From Photobacterium swingsii (lineage in GTDB: Bacteria > Pseudomonadota > Gammaproteobacteria > Enterobacterales > Vibrionaceae), in contig NZ_AP024852.1 in assembly GCF_024346715.1 (NCBI RefSeq), positions 372,001 through 436,000 on the forward strand: a DNA stretch of 64,000 nucleotides, written 5' to 3'. Below, piece by piece: positions 52,577 through 62,771 of the stretch. The position numbers and the translations under genes were made by a program. Numbering within the stretch: position 1 is the stretch's first letter; each line of letters opens with the position of its first letter. Below the pieces are notes generated by a model. It saw nothing but the letters and a program-made list of their open reading frames with translations. It was not told the origin of the DNA and did not search any database.

Positions 52577-53335
52577 ATGACGGACGTAGTCAAAAAAAGC
52601 GTATTTTTAGCTTCGCCGCTACCCACTAAGCATTTAGGGGGCGTCGCTTTTTTTATTACCGTTATTGTCTTTATTGCATGGTTGCTGAGTGCGGCATTGA
52701 GCTGGATGACAGATGCAAATCGTCTTCCGCTATCGCAGCTTGTCATCCAAGGTGAGTTAAAACACTTAACCACTAATGATGTTCGGCAAGCCATATTGCA
52801 ACTCGATCACTTGGGTACATTTATGACCCAAGATATTGAAAGCCTGCAAGGCGCGTTGGAGTCTTTACCTTGGGTTGCCCATGCGTCAGTGCGAAAGCAA
52901 TGGCCTGAAACGGTAAAAGTCTATTTGCTAGAACACCAACCAGCCGCCATTTGGAATCAGGATAACCTGGTGAATATGGACGGTGAGGTGTTTTATGCAG
53001 ATGCCAAGCAAGTGGCTGATTTAGCGTTAGTACACCTAGCAGGGCCTGATGGCAGTAGCCAACAACTCTTGGCTGCATTGGATGAAATGCAACCAAGGTT
53101 ACAGCTTGCGGGCTTTGAAATTGATACGCTTATCTTAAATGAACGTCGAGCTTGGCGTGTTGAGTTAACTAATGGCATTCGGTTAGAGCTAGGTCGAAAA
53201 ACACGTATGGAGCGTCTAGAACGCTTCATTAGCTTGTACCCTGAATTAGAAATGCAGGGTAAAGCAATAGAGTACGTAGATTTACGTTACGATATTGGGG
53301 CGGCTGTAGGCTGGAAAACGATTCCTAAAGAATAA
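52577..53335 (+). CDS. ftsQ: Cell division protein FtsQ
   Basis: A 252-residue bitopic protein. One membrane helix (about 24-45), a POTRA domain (about 54-124; LSQLVIQGELKHLTTNDV) and the FtsQ beta domain. It joins FtsA/FtsK to FtsLB. Its AAGG ribosome site is 11 bases before the ATG, which is longer than optimal. Confidence 0.94.
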   Translation: MTDVVKKSVFLASPLPTKHLGGVAFFITVIVFIAWLLSAALSWMTDANRLPLSQLVIQGELKHLTTNDVRQAILQLDHLGTFMTQDIESLQGALESLPWVAHASVRKQWPETVKVYLLEHQPAAIWNQDNLVNMDGEVFYADAKQVADLALVHLAGPDGSSQQLLAALDEMQPRLQLAGFEIDTLILNERRAWRVELTNGIRLELGRKTRMERLERFISLYPELEMQGKAIEYVDLRYDIGAAVGWKTIPKE

Positions 53336-53347
53336 GAGCGTGCGCGA

Positions 53348-54604
53348 ATGACGAAGGCAACAGATAAAAAACTCATAGTTGGCCTTGATATCGGTACTTC
53401 CAAAGTGTGTGCTTTGGTAGGGGAAGTGCTGCCAGACAGTAATGTCAACGTTATTGGCGTTGGTAGCAGCCCGTCTCGCGGTATGGACAAAGGCGGAGTC
53501 AATGATCTTGAGTCCGTTGTTAAGTCTGTCCAGCGCGCTGTCGATAAAGCGGCATTAATGGCAGATTGTGAAATTGATTCAGTCTACCTGTCGTTATCAG
53601 GCAAACATATTCGTTGCCAGACAGAAAAAGGCATGGTGCCTATTTCTGACAAAGAGGTAACGCAAGATGACGTCGATAGTGTTATTCATACGGCGAAATC
53701 AGTAAAAATTAGCGATGAACATCGAACTTTACATGTAATTCCTCAGGAATTTGCTATTGATTATCAAGAGGGAATTAAAAATCCTGTTGGTTTATCTGGC
53801 GTTCGGATGGAAGCGAGTGTTCATTTGATTACATGTCACAACGATATGGCGCGTAACATAGTTAAAGCGGTAGAGCGTTGTGGTTTGAAAGTGGATCAGT
53901 TGATCTTCTCCGGTTTAGCGGCAAGTCATGCGGTATTAACCGCAGATGAGCGTGAACTGGGTGTCTGCGTAGTCGACATCGGCGGCGGCACTATGGATAT
54001 CGCCTTCTGGACTGGCGGTGCTTTACGCCATGCCGAAGTGATCCCTTATGCGGGCAATGTGGTTACCAGCGATATTGCTTACGCCTTCGGTACACCTCCG
54101 GGTGATGCTGAAGAAATTAAAGTTAAATATGGTTGTGCACTGAGCGAGTTAGTTAGCAAAGACGCCAAGGTCGATGTACCTAGTGTCGGTGGCCGACCAT
54201 CGCGTAGCTTGCAGAGCCAGACCCTAGCGGAAGTGATCGAACCTCGCTACAGCGAATTATTAGGTTTGGTTAATCAGAGGCTAGTAGAGATCCAAGAACA
54301 ATTGCGTAATGCGGGCGTAAAACACCACTTAGCAGCAGGCATTGTTTTAACGGGTGGCGCGGCACAAATTGAAGGGCTTAATGAGTGTGCGGAACGTGTG
54401 TTCCAAAACCAAGTCCGAATTGGCCAACCACTTGAGCTGAGTGGATTAACAGATTATGTGCAAGCACCGCATTATGCGACAGCAGTGGGTTTGCTGCACT
54501 ACGGTAAGGATAATCAGTCGTTTGACGATAGCGAAGTAGAACCAAAACGTTCAGTTTCGGGGCTGTTTTCTAAAGTTAGCGGTTGGTTTAAAAAAGAATT
54601 TTAA
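53348..54604 (+). CDS. ftsA: Cell division protein FtsA
   Basis: A 418-residue actin-like ATPase. Phosphate-1 motif GLDIGTSKVCALVGE, the SHS2 1C domain (about 85-165), phosphate-2 VVDIGGGTMDIA, and a C-terminal amphipathic helix (VSGWFKKEF) that anchors FtsZ to the membrane. Confidence 0.97.
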   Translation: MTKATDKKLIVGLDIGTSKVCALVGEVLPDSNVNVIGVGSSPSRGMDKGGVNDLESVVKSVQRAVDKAALMADCEIDSVYLSLSGKHIRCQTEKGMVPISDKEVTQDDVDSVIHTAKSVKISDEHRTLHVIPQEFAIDYQEGIKNPVGLSGVRMEASVHLITCHNDMARNIVKAVERCGLKVDQLIFSGLAASHAVLTADERELGVCVVDIGGGTMDIAFWTGGALRHAEVIPYAGNVVTSDIAYAFGTPPGDAEEIKVKYGCALSELVSKDAKVDVPSVGGRPSRSLQSQTLAEVIEPRYSELLGLVNQRLVEIQEQLRNAGVKHHLAAGIVLTGGAAQIEGLNECAERVFQNQVRIGQPLELSGLTDYVQAPHYATAVGLLHYGKDNQSFDDSEVEPKRSVSGLFSKVSGWFKKEF

Positions 54605-54638
54605 AACCTGATGCGAACAGGAATAACGGAGAGAACAA

Positions 54639-55838
54639 ATGTTTGAACCGATGATGGAAATCTCTGACGAAGCGGTAATCAAGGTCATTGGCGTTGGCGG
54701 CGGCGGCGGTAATGCTGTCGATCACATGGTTCGTGAATCAATTGAAGGTGTTGAGTTCATCACCGTTAATACCGATGCACAAGCACTGCGTAAATCGAGT
54801 GTAAGCACTGTGATTCAAATCGGTGGCGATATCACTAAAGGTCTAGGTGCGGGTGCAAACCCACAAGTAGGTCGTGATTCGGCGCTAGAAGACCGTGAAG
54901 CTATCAAGAATGAACTGCAAGGTTCAGACATGATCTTCATTGCTGCGGGTATGGGTGGCGGTACTGGTACAGGTGCTGCTCCAATCATTGCTGAAGTGGC
55001 GAAAGAACTGGGCATTCTTACAGTAGCTGTGGTGACTAAACCATTTAGCTTCGAAGGTAAGAAGCGTATGGCATTTGCTGAACAGGGTATCGAAGAGCTT
55101 TCTAAGCACGTTGATTCTCTAATCACAATTCCAAACGAAAAACTGCTGAAAGTGCTTGGTCGCGGTATCACACTGCTAGACGCATTTGCGAAAGCAAACG
55201 ATGTGCTTAAAAACGCAGTTCAAGGCATTGCCGAGCTAATTACACGCCCTGGTATGATCAATGTCGATTTCGCTGACGTACGTACAGTGATGTCGGAAAT
55301 GGGTCATGCAATGATGGGTAGTGGTATGGCTGTCGGTGATGATCGTGCTGAAGAAGCCGCTGAAATGGCTATTTCTAGCCCGCTACTTGAAGATATCGAT
55401 CTGGCTGGCGCACGTGGTGTACTTGTTAACATCACCGCGGGTATGGACATGCGTCTTGATGAGTTTGAAACTGTGGGTAACACAGTGAAAGCATTTGCAT
55501 CAGACAACGCAACGGTTGTTATCGGTACGTCGCTTGATCCTGAAATGACAGATGAGCTACGTGTGACTGTGGTTGCTACCGGCATTGGTAAAGAAAGTAA
55601 GCCAGATATCACTTTGGTGACAACATCTAAACCAGCGCCTGCGGTTGCCTCTGTACAAGAGAAACCTGCGGTTTCTGCGATTGAAGAGCAGCCAAAAGCG
55701 GCACCTCTAACGCAAAGCAACTCAGTTGAGTCACCAGCATCATCGTCATCTTCTGCGGCTGCTGCACCAAAAGCGTCACCACAGAGTGAACATGACTACC
55801 TTGATATTCCAGCATTTTTACGTCAGCAGGCTGATTAA
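54639..55838 (+). CDS. ftsZ: Cell division protein FtsZ
   Basis: A 399-residue tubulin homologue. The GTP-binding GGGTGTG is at 106-112 and the T7-loop region follows. A flexible linker of about 50 residues (rich in Ala, Ser, Pro) leads to the conserved C-terminal peptide [14 protein letters not shown], which binds FtsA, ZipA and ZapD. GGAG lies before the ATG with good spacing. Confidence 0.98.
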   Translation: MFEPMMEISDEAVIKVIGVGGGGGNAVDHMVRESIEGVEFITVNTDAQALRKSSVSTVIQIGGDITKGLGAGANPQVGRDSALEDREAIKNELQGSDMIFIAAGMGGGTGTGAAPIIAEVAKELGILTVAVVTKPFSFEGKKRMAFAEQGIEELSKHVDSLITIPNEKLLKVLGRGITLLDAFAKANDVLKNAVQGIAELITRPGMINVDFADVRTVMSEMGHAMMGSGMAVGDDRAEEAAEMAISSPLLEDIDLAGARGVLVNITAGMDMRLDEFETVGNTVKAFASDNATVVIGTSLDPEMTDELRVTVVATGIGKESKPDITLVTTSKPAPAVASVQEKPAVSAIEEQPKAAPLTQSNSVESPASSSSSAAAAPKASPQSEHDYLDIPAFLRQQAD

Positions 55839-55885
55839 GCAGCGTAAATTGTTTGGGATATGACCAGATGAGTGGTAAGATAAGC

Positions 55886-55925
55886 CCCCATTGCCTATTA
55901 TGTGACAGGGTAATGGGTGTTTTTG
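55886..55925 (+). terminator. Terminator or attenuator between ftsZ and lpxC
   Basis: CCCATTGCC pairs with GGGTAATGGG (one G-T pair) and is followed by TGTTTTT. It lies 26 bases before lpxC. No clear promoter follows it, so lpxC either depends on read-through or starts upstream within the gap or ftsZ. Confidence 0.7.
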
Positions 55926-55951
55926 GCTTTCAGATGTTGAGAGAAAATTAG

Positions 55952-56869
55952 ATGATCAGACAACGTACATTGAAAAGCATTGTCCAAACTACTGGTGTGG
56001 GTCTCCACTCTGGTCGTAAAGTCACGCTTATTCTACGCCCTGCCGCGGCGAATACGGGTGTGATCTATCGTCGTACTGACCTTAATCCACCTGTGGATTT
56101 CCCTGCGAATGCAGATTCAGTGCGCGATACTATGCTATGTACTGCCCTTGTTAATGATGAAGGCGTACGTATCTCAACGGTTGAGCACTTAAACGCTGCG
56201 CTGGCAGGTATGGGTATCGATAATGTGATTATCGAAGTTGATGCACCTGAAATTCCAATTATGGATGGCAGTGCAAGCCCATTTATTTACTTGCTACAGT
56301 CTGCAGGTATCGATACGTTAAATGCGCCAAAACGCTTTTTACGCATCAAAAAAACTGTTCGCGTTGAAGATGGCGACAAGTGGGCGGAATTACGTCCATA
56401 TAACGGTTTCCGTTTAGATTTCGCTATTGAATTTAATCATCCTGCGATTGATTCAGAGCAGCAGCGTTTATTGTTAGATTTTTCTAGCCAATCATTTGTA
56501 AAAGACATTAGTCGTGCACGTACTTTTGGTTTCATGCACGATATCGAATACCTACAATCACAAAACTTATGTTTAGGTGGTAGTTTCGATAACGCAATCG
56601 TACTCGACCAGTACCGTATTCTGAATGAAGATGGTCTGCGTTTTGATAACGAATTAGTGACACACAAAGTATTGGATGCCATTGGTGACCTTTATATGTG
56701 TGGTCATAATATTGTGGGTGAAATGGCGGCATATAAGTCAGGCCATGCACTTAACAATAAATTATTGCGTGCAGTGTTAGCTGATCAAGAAGCTTACGAA
56801 TGGACAACCTACCAAGATGAGAAAGACTCACCAGTGACTTTGGCTCAGCCAGGTATGGTATTAGCGTAA
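55952..56869 (+). CDS. lpxC: UDP-3-O-acyl-N-acetylglucosamine deacetylase LpxC
   Basis: A 305-residue zinc amidase, equal in length to E. coli LpxC. H79 sits in [10 protein letters not shown], and the second zinc-site region [11 protein letters not shown] (E. coli H238, D242) and the catalytic GHALNN (E. coli H265) are present. It makes the first committed step of lipid A. It has a C-terminal tail ending LAQPGMVLA, similar in kind to the E. coli FtsH degradation signal. Confidence 0.97.
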   Translation: MIRQRTLKSIVQTTGVGLHSGRKVTLILRPAAANTGVIYRRTDLNPPVDFPANADSVRDTMLCTALVNDEGVRISTVEHLNAALAGMGIDNVIIEVDAPEIPIMDGSASPFIYLLQSAGIDTLNAPKRFLRIKKTVRVEDGDKWAELRPYNGFRLDFAIEFNHPAIDSEQQRLLLDFSSQSFVKDISRARTFGFMHDIEYLQSQNLCLGGSFDNAIVLDQYRILNEDGLRFDNELVTHKVLDAIGDLYMCGHNIVGEMAAYKSGHALNNKLLRAVLADQEAYEWTTYQDEKDSPVTLAQPGMVLA

Positions 56870-56899
56870 TACGTTAAAAGTTTCATCGACTGAATTAAA

Positions 56900-56928
56900 G
56901 AACGCCAGACATTGTCTGGCGTTTTTGT
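56900..56928 (+). terminator. Terminator after lpxC
   Basis: AACGCCAGAC and GTCTGGCGTT around loop ATT, followed by TTTG. Confidence 0.93.
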
Positions 56929-56965
56929 ATCTGTTGTTCTGCATATTATGAAAACACAGCGGCTA

Positions 56966-57424
56966 TTATGACTGACGCCGCTTGGCTAAGGCCGCAATAC
57001 GTTCTAAACGTGCTTTTACCTTGTCTGGCGCACTCTGTGCCGTATAGAGTAAATAACCCGCTGCTTTTTCTGTAATGGGTTTACGGATAATATCCGGCAC
57101 TTTGTGCTGTTTTCGCTCCAGATCAACAGCAAGATTGGGGTTAACCTTTATCTCAATTTGTTTTAACTGTGGCAGTAATTTTTCACGTAGCTTAGTCATC
57201 AGTGTATTTCTTTCGAAATTCAAGCGCATCGACCAGTTAGCCGATGAAACCTCAATGATCAGTGTCTGCTGACGATAATTACTCACACGACAATGTTCAG
57301 CACAATTTAAGTGTTGTTTAACGGCTTCATTTAATTTAGCCAGTGCAACCGCACGCTGCTGGATATTGCCAAGGGTGGAGTCATCCAACAAGTGAGCCGG
57401 AGTTTGTGGACGATGGTCTCGCAT
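56966..57424 (-). CDS. dciA: DciA, DnaB helicase loader (DUF721)
   Basis: A 152-residue DUF721 protein. The core (about 40-95) has the family pattern CRVSNYRQQTLIIEVSSANW followed by a leucine-rich helix and LKQIEIKV. The remaining C-terminal part is basic. DciA loads the replicative helicase DnaB in bacteria lacking the phage-derived DnaC and is typical of Vibrio. It lies between lpxC and secA on the opposite strand, where E. coli has secM. I use the ATG at 57424; the frame is open to a GTG at 57469. Confidence 0.85.
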   Translation of the reverse strand: MRDHRPQTPAHLLDDSTLGNIQQRAVALAKLNEAVKQHLNCAEHCRVSNYRQQTLIIEVSSANWSMRLNFERNTLMTKLREKLLPQLKQIEIKVNPNLAVDLERKQHKVPDIIRKPITEKAAGYLLYTAQSAPDKVKARLERIAALAKRRQS

Positions 57425-57550
57425 AACGCTCGCTTTCGCATCCGTGATTAACAATAAAATAAATGCCACTATTGTGGGCTGACACCTAATTTTCGCATAT
57501 GAAAAACTAGACTCCAGCTTTAACCGTAGGCGACTTAACTATTATGGCTT

Positions 57551-57559
57551 ATTATACCA
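57551..57559 (-). promoter_or_regulatory. Extended -10 promoter for dciA
   Basis: On the minus strand TGGTATAAT, a TG-n-TATAAT extended -10, about 127 bases before the dciA ATG. The -35 is poor. Confidence 0.5.
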
Positions 57560-57603
57560 TCCAAGTGGGTTGGCGGGGATGCCTTGTTTAAGGCTTTACT
57601 CAG

Positions 57604-57632
57604 TTGAGGTTTTCGTTTTATAGGGATATCTA
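57604..57632 (+). promoter_or_regulatory. Promoter candidate for secA
   Basis: TTGAGG at 57604-57609 and TATCTA at 57627-57632 with 17-base spacing. The leader would be about 210 bases long. Confidence 0.45.
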
Positions 57633-57851
57633 CTTTGGTGTTTAACCTATAGAATGACTTTGTTTAACTGTGCCCCTTGAAACTGAAATAAAGTGCCACA
57701 ATATCCAATAGTAAGCATTAACTTGGCCTTATTTTCTGCACACTGTGCACGGCTCTGTTGAGTAGGGGTAGGATACTCCTGTGACAACCTGATTCATTGA
57801 TTCAGAAGCCTATTGCGCTGAATCTACATAACTTAGAGAAACGGCATCACC

Positions 57852-60581
57852 ATGTTATCAAAACTACTGACAAAAATTATCGGTAGCCGTAACGACCGCA
57901 CTCTGCGTCGTTTGCGCAAAATCGTCGATCAAATCAATAAATTAGAACCTCAATTTGAAAGCCTGTTAGATGAAGAGCTTAAGGCCAAGACGGTCGAGTT
58001 CCGTGAGCGTATCGAACAAGGTGAAAACCTAGACCAATTACTGCCAGAAGCATTCGCAACCGTTCGCGAAGCATCAAAACGTGTATTCGGTATGCGTCAC
58101 TTTGATGTTCAGCTGATTGGTGGCATGGTACTAAACAACTGCCAAATCGCAGAAATGCGTACGGGTGAAGGTAAAACACTAACAGCAACGCTACCCGCTT
58201 ACCTTAACGCACTAACGGGTAAGGGCGTTCACATTGTAACGGTGAATGACTACCTAGCTGCGCGTGATGCCGAAACAAACCGTGCTCTATTTGAATTCCT
58301 AGGTATGACTGTTGGCGTTAACGTGCCAAACATGCCACCTCAAGCGAAGAAAGAAGCGTACCAAGCCGATGTACTTTACGGTACAAACAATGAATTCGGT
58401 TTCGATTATCTACGTGACAACATGGCATTCCGCCCAGAAGATCGTGTTCAACGTGAACGTTTCTTTGCCGTAGTCGATGAAGTGGATTCCATCTTAATCG
58501 ATGAAGCGCGTACCCCATTGATTATCTCTGGCCCTGCCGAAGATAGCTCAGAGCTTTACACTAAGATCAATACACTGATCCCGCAGTTAGTAAAACAAGA
58601 TAAAGAAGACAGTGAAGAGTACCGCGGTGACGGTCACTACACGGTTGATGAAAAAGCGAAACAAGCGCACTTAACTGAAACTGGCCAAGAATTTGTTGAA
58701 GAGCTACTGCAGCAAAATGGCTTGATGGAAGAAGGCGATACACTTTACTCACCAGCGAATATTAGCTTACTACATCACGTAAATGCGGCACTGCGTGCTC
58801 ACGTATTGTTTGAGCGCGATGTTGATTACATCGTTAAAGATGACGAAGTGATTATTGTTGATGAGCACACTGGCCGTACTATGCCAGGTCGTCGTTGGTC
58901 TGAAGGTTTGCACCAAGCTGTAGAAGCAAAAGAAGGGGCGAAAATTCAGAACGAGAACCAAACTCTCGCGTCTATTACGTTCCAGAATTTCTTCCGTTTA
59001 TACGAAAAACTGTCAGGCATGACAGGTACGGCTGATACTGAAGCATTCGAATTCCAGTCGATTTATAACCTTGAAACAGTCGTAATGCCAACCAACAAAC
59101 CTATGATCCGTGAGGATATGGGTGACTTGGTTTACATGACTGAGTTAGAGAAGTTCGGTGCGATTGCTGAAGACATCAAAGAGCGTGTAGAGAAAGGCCA
59201 GCCAGTGTTGGTGGGTACTGTATCGATTGAAAAATCAGAACTGCTATCTAATGCTCTGAAAAAACAAGGTATCAAGCACGAAGTGCTGAATGCTAAGTTC
59301 CACGAAAAAGAAGCGGATATTGTTGCAAACGCTGGTCTGTCTGGTGCGGTTACAATCGCAACCAACATGGCGGGCCGTGGTACAGATATCGTTCTTGGTG
59401 GTAACTGGCAGAGCGAACTGGCACAGGTAGAAAACCCAACAGACGCACAAATCGCAGATGTTAAAGCGAAGTGGAAAGAGCGCCATGATGCAGTGCTTGC
59501 TGCGGGTGGTTTACACATTATTGGTACTGAGCGTCATGAATCTCGTCGTATCGATAACCAGCTTCGTGGTCGTTCTGGTCGTCAAGGTGATGCGGGTTCA
59601 TCGCGCTTCTACTTATCGATGGAAGATGGTTTGATGCGTATTTTTGCTTCAGACCGTGTTTCAGGCATGATGAAAAAACTGGGTATGGAAGAAGGCGAAG
59701 CGATCGAGCACCCTTGGGTTACTAAGGCAATTGAAAACGCACAGCGTAAAGTTGAAGGCCGTAACTTCGATATCCGTAAACAATTGCTTGAGTTTGATGA
59801 TGTAGCCAATGACCAACGTAAAGTGGTTTATGAACTGCGTGATGAACTGATGAACGCTGAAGACATCAGCGATATGATTTCACAAAACCACCACGATGTA
59901 CTGACCGCGGTATTTGAACAATACGTACCTGCGCAGTCACTTGAGGAAATGTGGGACATTCAGGGGCTTGAAGAGCGTCTGAAAGCGGATTTCGATCTCG
60001 ATCTTCCAATTCAGGAATGGTTAGATACTGAAGAAAAGCTGTACGAAGAAGCGTTGCGTGAGCGTATCATTGAGCAAGCTGTTGCTATCTACCAACAGAA
60101 AGAAGATGTTGTTGGTGCACCAGTGCTGCGTAACTTTGAAAAAACAGTGATGCTGCAAAATCTTGATATGCTGTGGAAAGAGCACTTAGCGGCGATGGAC
60201 CACTTGCGTCAAGGTATCCACTTACGTGGTTACGCGCAGAAGAACCCGAAACAAGAATACAAGCGTGAATCTTTTGAGTTATTCGAAGAGATGCTTGAGA
60301 GCCTTAAATCAGACGTGATTGCGATTCTGAGCCGTGTACGCGTACAACAGCAAGAAGATGTTGACCGTATCGAAGAAGAGCGCCGCAAACAAGCTGAAGA
60401 GCTTGCTCGTCGTCAACAGTTCCAGCATCAAAATGCGGAAAACCAGATTGCTGATGACGAAGCGGGTGACGAGGAAAATGCGGGTACCTTCCAACGCGAA
60501 GAACGTAAAGTTGGCCGTAATGAACCTTGTCCTTGTGGCTCAGGAAAAAAATACAAACAGTGTCACGGTAAAATCAATTAA
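57852..60581 (+). CDS. secA: Protein translocase motor SecA
   Basis: A 909-residue SecA. Walker A GEGKT at 105-109 (MRTGEGKT), [13 protein letters not shown]alker B region, NMAGRGTDI in the second motor domain, the scaffold and HWD helices, and the C-terminal zinc-binding CxC..CH (C893, C895, C904, H905) that binds SecB. It drives preproteins through SecYEG. The Shine-Dalgarno is weak (AGAGAAA, distant), leaving room for leader control. Confidence 0.97.
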   Translation: MLSKLLTKIIGSRNDRTLRRLRKIVDQINKLEPQFESLLDEELKAKTVEFRERIEQGENLDQLLPEAFATVREASKRVFGMRHFDVQLIGGMVLNNCQIAEMRTGEGKTLTATLPAYLNALTGKGVHIVTVNDYLAARDAETNRALFEFLGMTVGVNVPNMPPQAKKEAYQADVLYGTNNEFGFDYLRDNMAFRPEDRVQRERFFAVVDEVDSILIDEARTPLIISGPAEDSSELYTKINTLIPQLVKQDKEDSEEYRGDGHYTVDEKAKQAHLTETGQEFVEELLQQNGLMEEGDTLYSPANISLLHHVNAALRAHVLFERDVDYIVKDDEVIIVDEHTGRTMPGRRWSEGLHQAVEAKEGAKIQNENQTLASITFQNFFRLYEKLSGMTGTADTEAFEFQSIYNLETVVMPTNKPMIREDMGDLVYMTELEKFGAIAEDIKERVEKGQPVLVGTVSIEKSELLSNALKKQGIKHEVLNAKFHEKEADIVANAGLSGAVTIATNMAGRGTDIVLGGNWQSELAQVENPTDAQIADVKAKWKERHDAVLAAGGLHIIGTERHESRRIDNQLRGRSGRQGDAGSSRFYLSMEDGLMRIFASDRVSGMMKKLGMEEGEAIEHPWVTKAIENAQRKVEGRNFDIRKQLLEFDDVANDQRKVVYELRDELMNAEDISDMISQNHHDVLTAVFEQYVPAQSLEEMWDIQGLEERLKADFDLDLPIQEWLDTEEKLYEEALRERIIEQAVAIYQQKEDVVGAPVLRNFEKTVMLQNLDMLWKEHLAAMDHLRQGIHLRGYAQKNPKQEYKRESFELFEEMLESLKSDVIAILSRVRVQQQEDVDRIEEERRKQAEELARRQQFQHQNAENQIADDEAGDEENAGTFQREERKVGRNEPCPCGSGKKYKQCHGKIN

Positions 60582-60601
60582 TTGATAAACTGTGTTAATT
60601 A

Positions 60602-60631
60602 CAAAAAAGGTCGCTGATGCGGCCTTTTTTA
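60602..60631 (+). terminator. Terminator after secA
   Basis: AAAAAAGGTCGC and GCGGCCTTTTTT (one G-T pair) with loop TGAT. Confidence 0.9.
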
Positions 60632-60689
60632 TAAATAAAAAACGGTGCGATCATCATGATGAGCAGCCGTGATAGTCAGAGAAGTCAGA

Positions 60690-61112
60690 ATGGATAAGAA
60701 GCAATTATGGATCTCAGCTGGGATCATTCTTAATGCGCAACAAGATAAAGTGTTTATTACTCAACGCGCGGCTAAAGCACATAAAGGTGGCTTTTGGGAG
60801 TTTGCGGGGGGAAAAGTTGAGTTAAATGAAACGGCCGAGCAGGCGGTGATCCGCGAGCTTCATGAGGAAGTCGGGATTGAAGTGACTGAGCTAGAACACT
60901 TTCTGTCGTTAGCACACGATTACCCTGAGAAATCACTGAAGTTTGATTTTTATTTGATTACAGCTTTTACTGGTGAGGCTTATGGTAAAGAAGGTCAGCC
61001 AGGAAAGTGGGTGAGTATTGAAGCCTTAGCGCCTTCTGACTTTCCTGAGGCTAATGGGGCGGTACTCGATAAGTTACAGCAGCGCGTTATGCAGAATGTA
61101 AATTTTAGCTAA
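60690..61112 (+). CDS. mutT: 8-oxo-dGTP diphosphatase MutT
   Basis: A 140-residue Nudix hydrolase. The Nudix box spans 41-63 (G-x5-E-x7-REL-x-EE-x-GI), fully intact. GKEGQPGKWVSIEAL matches MutT. It removes 8-oxo-dGTP from the nucleotide pool. The ATG at 60690 has AGAAG nearby; the frame is open to a GTG at 60669. secA-mutT is a conserved pair. Confidence 0.93.
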   Translation: MDKKQLWISAGIILNAQQDKVFITQRAAKAHKGGFWEFAGGKVELNETAEQAVIRELHEEVGIEVTELEHFLSLAHDYPEKSLKFDFYLITAFTGEAYGKEGQPGKWVSIEALAPSDFPEANGAVLDKLQQRVMQNVNFS

Positions 61113-61143
61113 AAGAAAGGCGCATCATGCGCCTTCTCTTTAT
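61113..61143. terminator. Bidirectional terminator between mutT and yacG
   Basis: AGAAAGGCGCA and TGCGCCTTCTCT around loop TCA. Confidence 0.85.
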
Positions 61144-61170
61144 TTACGTTATTAATGACCTAGTACAAGC

Positions 61171-61377
61171 CTAGTAGTTCATATCTTCTGACCAACCATC
61201 AGAGTCAGATAAATCGGGTGCGCCAGGAATGGCTTTTTCTTCTTCTGCCCATTCACCTAAATCAATTAATTGGCAGCGCTTTGAGCAAAAGGGACGATAG
61301 GTGCTTTTTTCGTTCCACTCGACATCTGTTTTGCAAGTTGGACATTTTACAATTGTCGGTGCGCTTGGTTGTGACAC
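61171..61377 (-). CDS. yacG: DNA gyrase inhibitor YacG
   Basis: A 68-residue zinc protein with C12, C15, C31 and C35 (CPTC and CSKRC). YacG binds the GyrB C-terminal region and inhibits gyrase in E. coli. The start is a GTG at 61377, because GAGG lies six bases upstream (overlapping the zapD stop). Confidence 0.92.
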   Translation of the reverse strand: MSQPSAPTIVKCPTCKTDVEWNEKSTYRPFCSKRCQLIDLGEWAEEEKAIPGAPDLSDSDGWSEDMNY

Positions 61378-61385
61378 GGCTGACC

Positions 61386-62123
61386 TCAGCAAATAGCTAG
61401 TTTAAATTCAATAGTATCGGCAATCGGTGCGCCATCCTCAAAGGGAATGAAGCGGATCGAAAAACGATTACGGTGCCCTGATATCATAGGGTATACCCCA
61501 TAGCTCGGGCAAATTTGGATTCGTAACAGGCACGCGTCATCGGCATCGTGTTGGAAAAATCCGCCTCGTGCTACTTGAGCCTGAAATTGTCCTTGCTCAC
61601 GAGTTAAGCGTAGCCAAAGTTGTAAGGCATTGGTGATCTCCGAGATCGCCTCTAACCAATTGGTCATATCGCTCTGTTTATGCACCAAGGGTAAATGTAG
61701 CCAATGGTGCAGTGCTGGCAGATCAAAACAGCAGCTGCCGCCAGGGATTGAAAAGCGTTGCTTGATCCCACATAGGAAGCGGTCGTTTCGCAGCTCTTGA
61801 CCAAGGCGTGATGCAGTCATTAACTGGCGCTGCATCAACTCTAATTTATCTAATAAATCTAATAAAGCTTGCTGATCAACACCAGGGACGTCGAGCCAGC
61901 GCTTAAGCTGACTAGCTTGCTGGGTCAAATCTTTGGCCAATTCCGCTTTTAGTTGAATTTGCTCTAGGATTTCTAATAAATCAAATAGGGCACGAAAGAA
62001 AATTTGATGTTGCCAATGATCCGTTTTTTGGCAAGAAGACTGCATCTGGCGAATAAGGTATTCCAGACGCAGATAAATTCGCACTTTTTCGTTGAGCGGA
62101 TGTTCAAAGTTATTTGTCTGCAT
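61386..62123 (-). CDS. zapD: Z-ring-associated protein ZapD
   Basis: A 245-residue ZapD (YacF). [16 protein letters not shown] at the start, [21 protein letters not shown] in the middle and [12 protein letters not shown] near the end are all family blocks. It bundles FtsZ protofilaments by binding the C-terminal peptide. The start is chosen at 62123 from family length; in-frame ATG at 62135 and GTG at 62156 are alternatives, none with a strong ribosome site. Confidence 0.93.
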   Translation of the reverse strand: MQTNNFEHPLNEKVRIYLRLEYLIRQMQSSCQKTDHWQHQIFFRALFDLLEILEQIQLKAELAKDLTQQASQLKRWLDVPGVDQQALLDLLDKLELMQRQLMTASRLGQELRNDRFLCGIKQRFSIPGGSCCFDLPALHHWLHLPLVHKQSDMTNWLEAISEITNALQLWLRLTREQGQFQAQVARGGFFQHDADDACLLRIQICPSYGVYPMISGHRNRFSIRFIPFEDGAPIADTIEFKLAIC

Positions 62124-62163
62124 AAGGTCTGTCATCTGCTGAGTTACCCAGCCCACGAAAGTG

Positions 62164-62769
62164 TTATTGGGTATGTTGGCTCAATTCGAGATAGTGGTGG
62201 TGCAGTTGCGCTACTTTTTCAGGTAAAGCACTGCTATCACCATTATTACTAATAATGTCATCGGCTGCTGCATTGCGCTCTGTCCTTGAGGCTTGCGCAG
62301 CGAGGATATTTCTTACTTGTTGCTCGCTAACATTGTCGCGCTGTAACGTGCGTTCAATCTGTACTGATTCTTCAACATCCACGACTAATAGGCGGTTCGC
62401 TAAAGACTGTAAATTATTCTCAACCATCAATGGAATGACCAATAAGCAATAGGCTGACTGACTATCCTCAATTTGTGCCAGCATACGCTGACGAATTAAT
62501 GGATGTAGTAAGTCATCTAGCCAGCTTTTTAATTGTGGTTGCGAAAAGATTAACTCTCTTAATTTACTACGGTTTAATTGACCGTCTGTCAGTAAGATGT
62601 CAGCACCAAGTTTTAGTTCAATGGCTTTTAGCCCTTTGCTGTCGGGTTCTACAACCTCGCGAGCTATAATGTCAGCATCAATAATATCAATACCATAGTC
62701 AGCAAATAGGTTTGCTACTGTGGTTTTTCCACTACCAATGCCGCCTGTTAGGCCAACCACCATTGTCAT
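62164..62769 (-). CDS. coaE: Dephospho-CoA kinase
   Basis: A 201-residue P-loop kinase with GGIGSGKT at 9-16, then the DADIIAREV CoA-binding part. It makes the last step of CoA synthesis. AGGA is eight bases before the ATG at 62769, which decides against the upstream open frame to 62802. Confidence 0.95.
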   Translation of the reverse strand: MTMVVGLTGGIGSGKTTVANLFADYGIDIIDADIIAREVVEPDSKGLKAIELKLGADILLTDGQLNRSKLRELIFSQPQLKSWLDDLLHPLIRQRMLAQIEDSQSAYCLLVIPLMVENNLQSLANRLLVVDVEESVQIERTLQRDNVSEQQVRNILAAQASRTERNAAADDIISNNGDSSALPEKVAQLHHHYLELSQHTQ

Positions 62770-62771
62770 AA

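Larger units (their letters stand above)
57425..57851. other. Divergent leader region, dciA-secA
   Basis: About 430 bases with two divergent promoters and a structured secA leader. No SecM- or VemP-like open frame is present: the longest plus-strand short frames are 13-22 codons. Confidence 0.65.

Noticed and set aside
57470..57851. A SecM- or VemP-like leader peptide before secA
   Set aside because: All plus-strand frames with ATG or GTG starts are 22 codons or less and lack a signal sequence or arrest motif.
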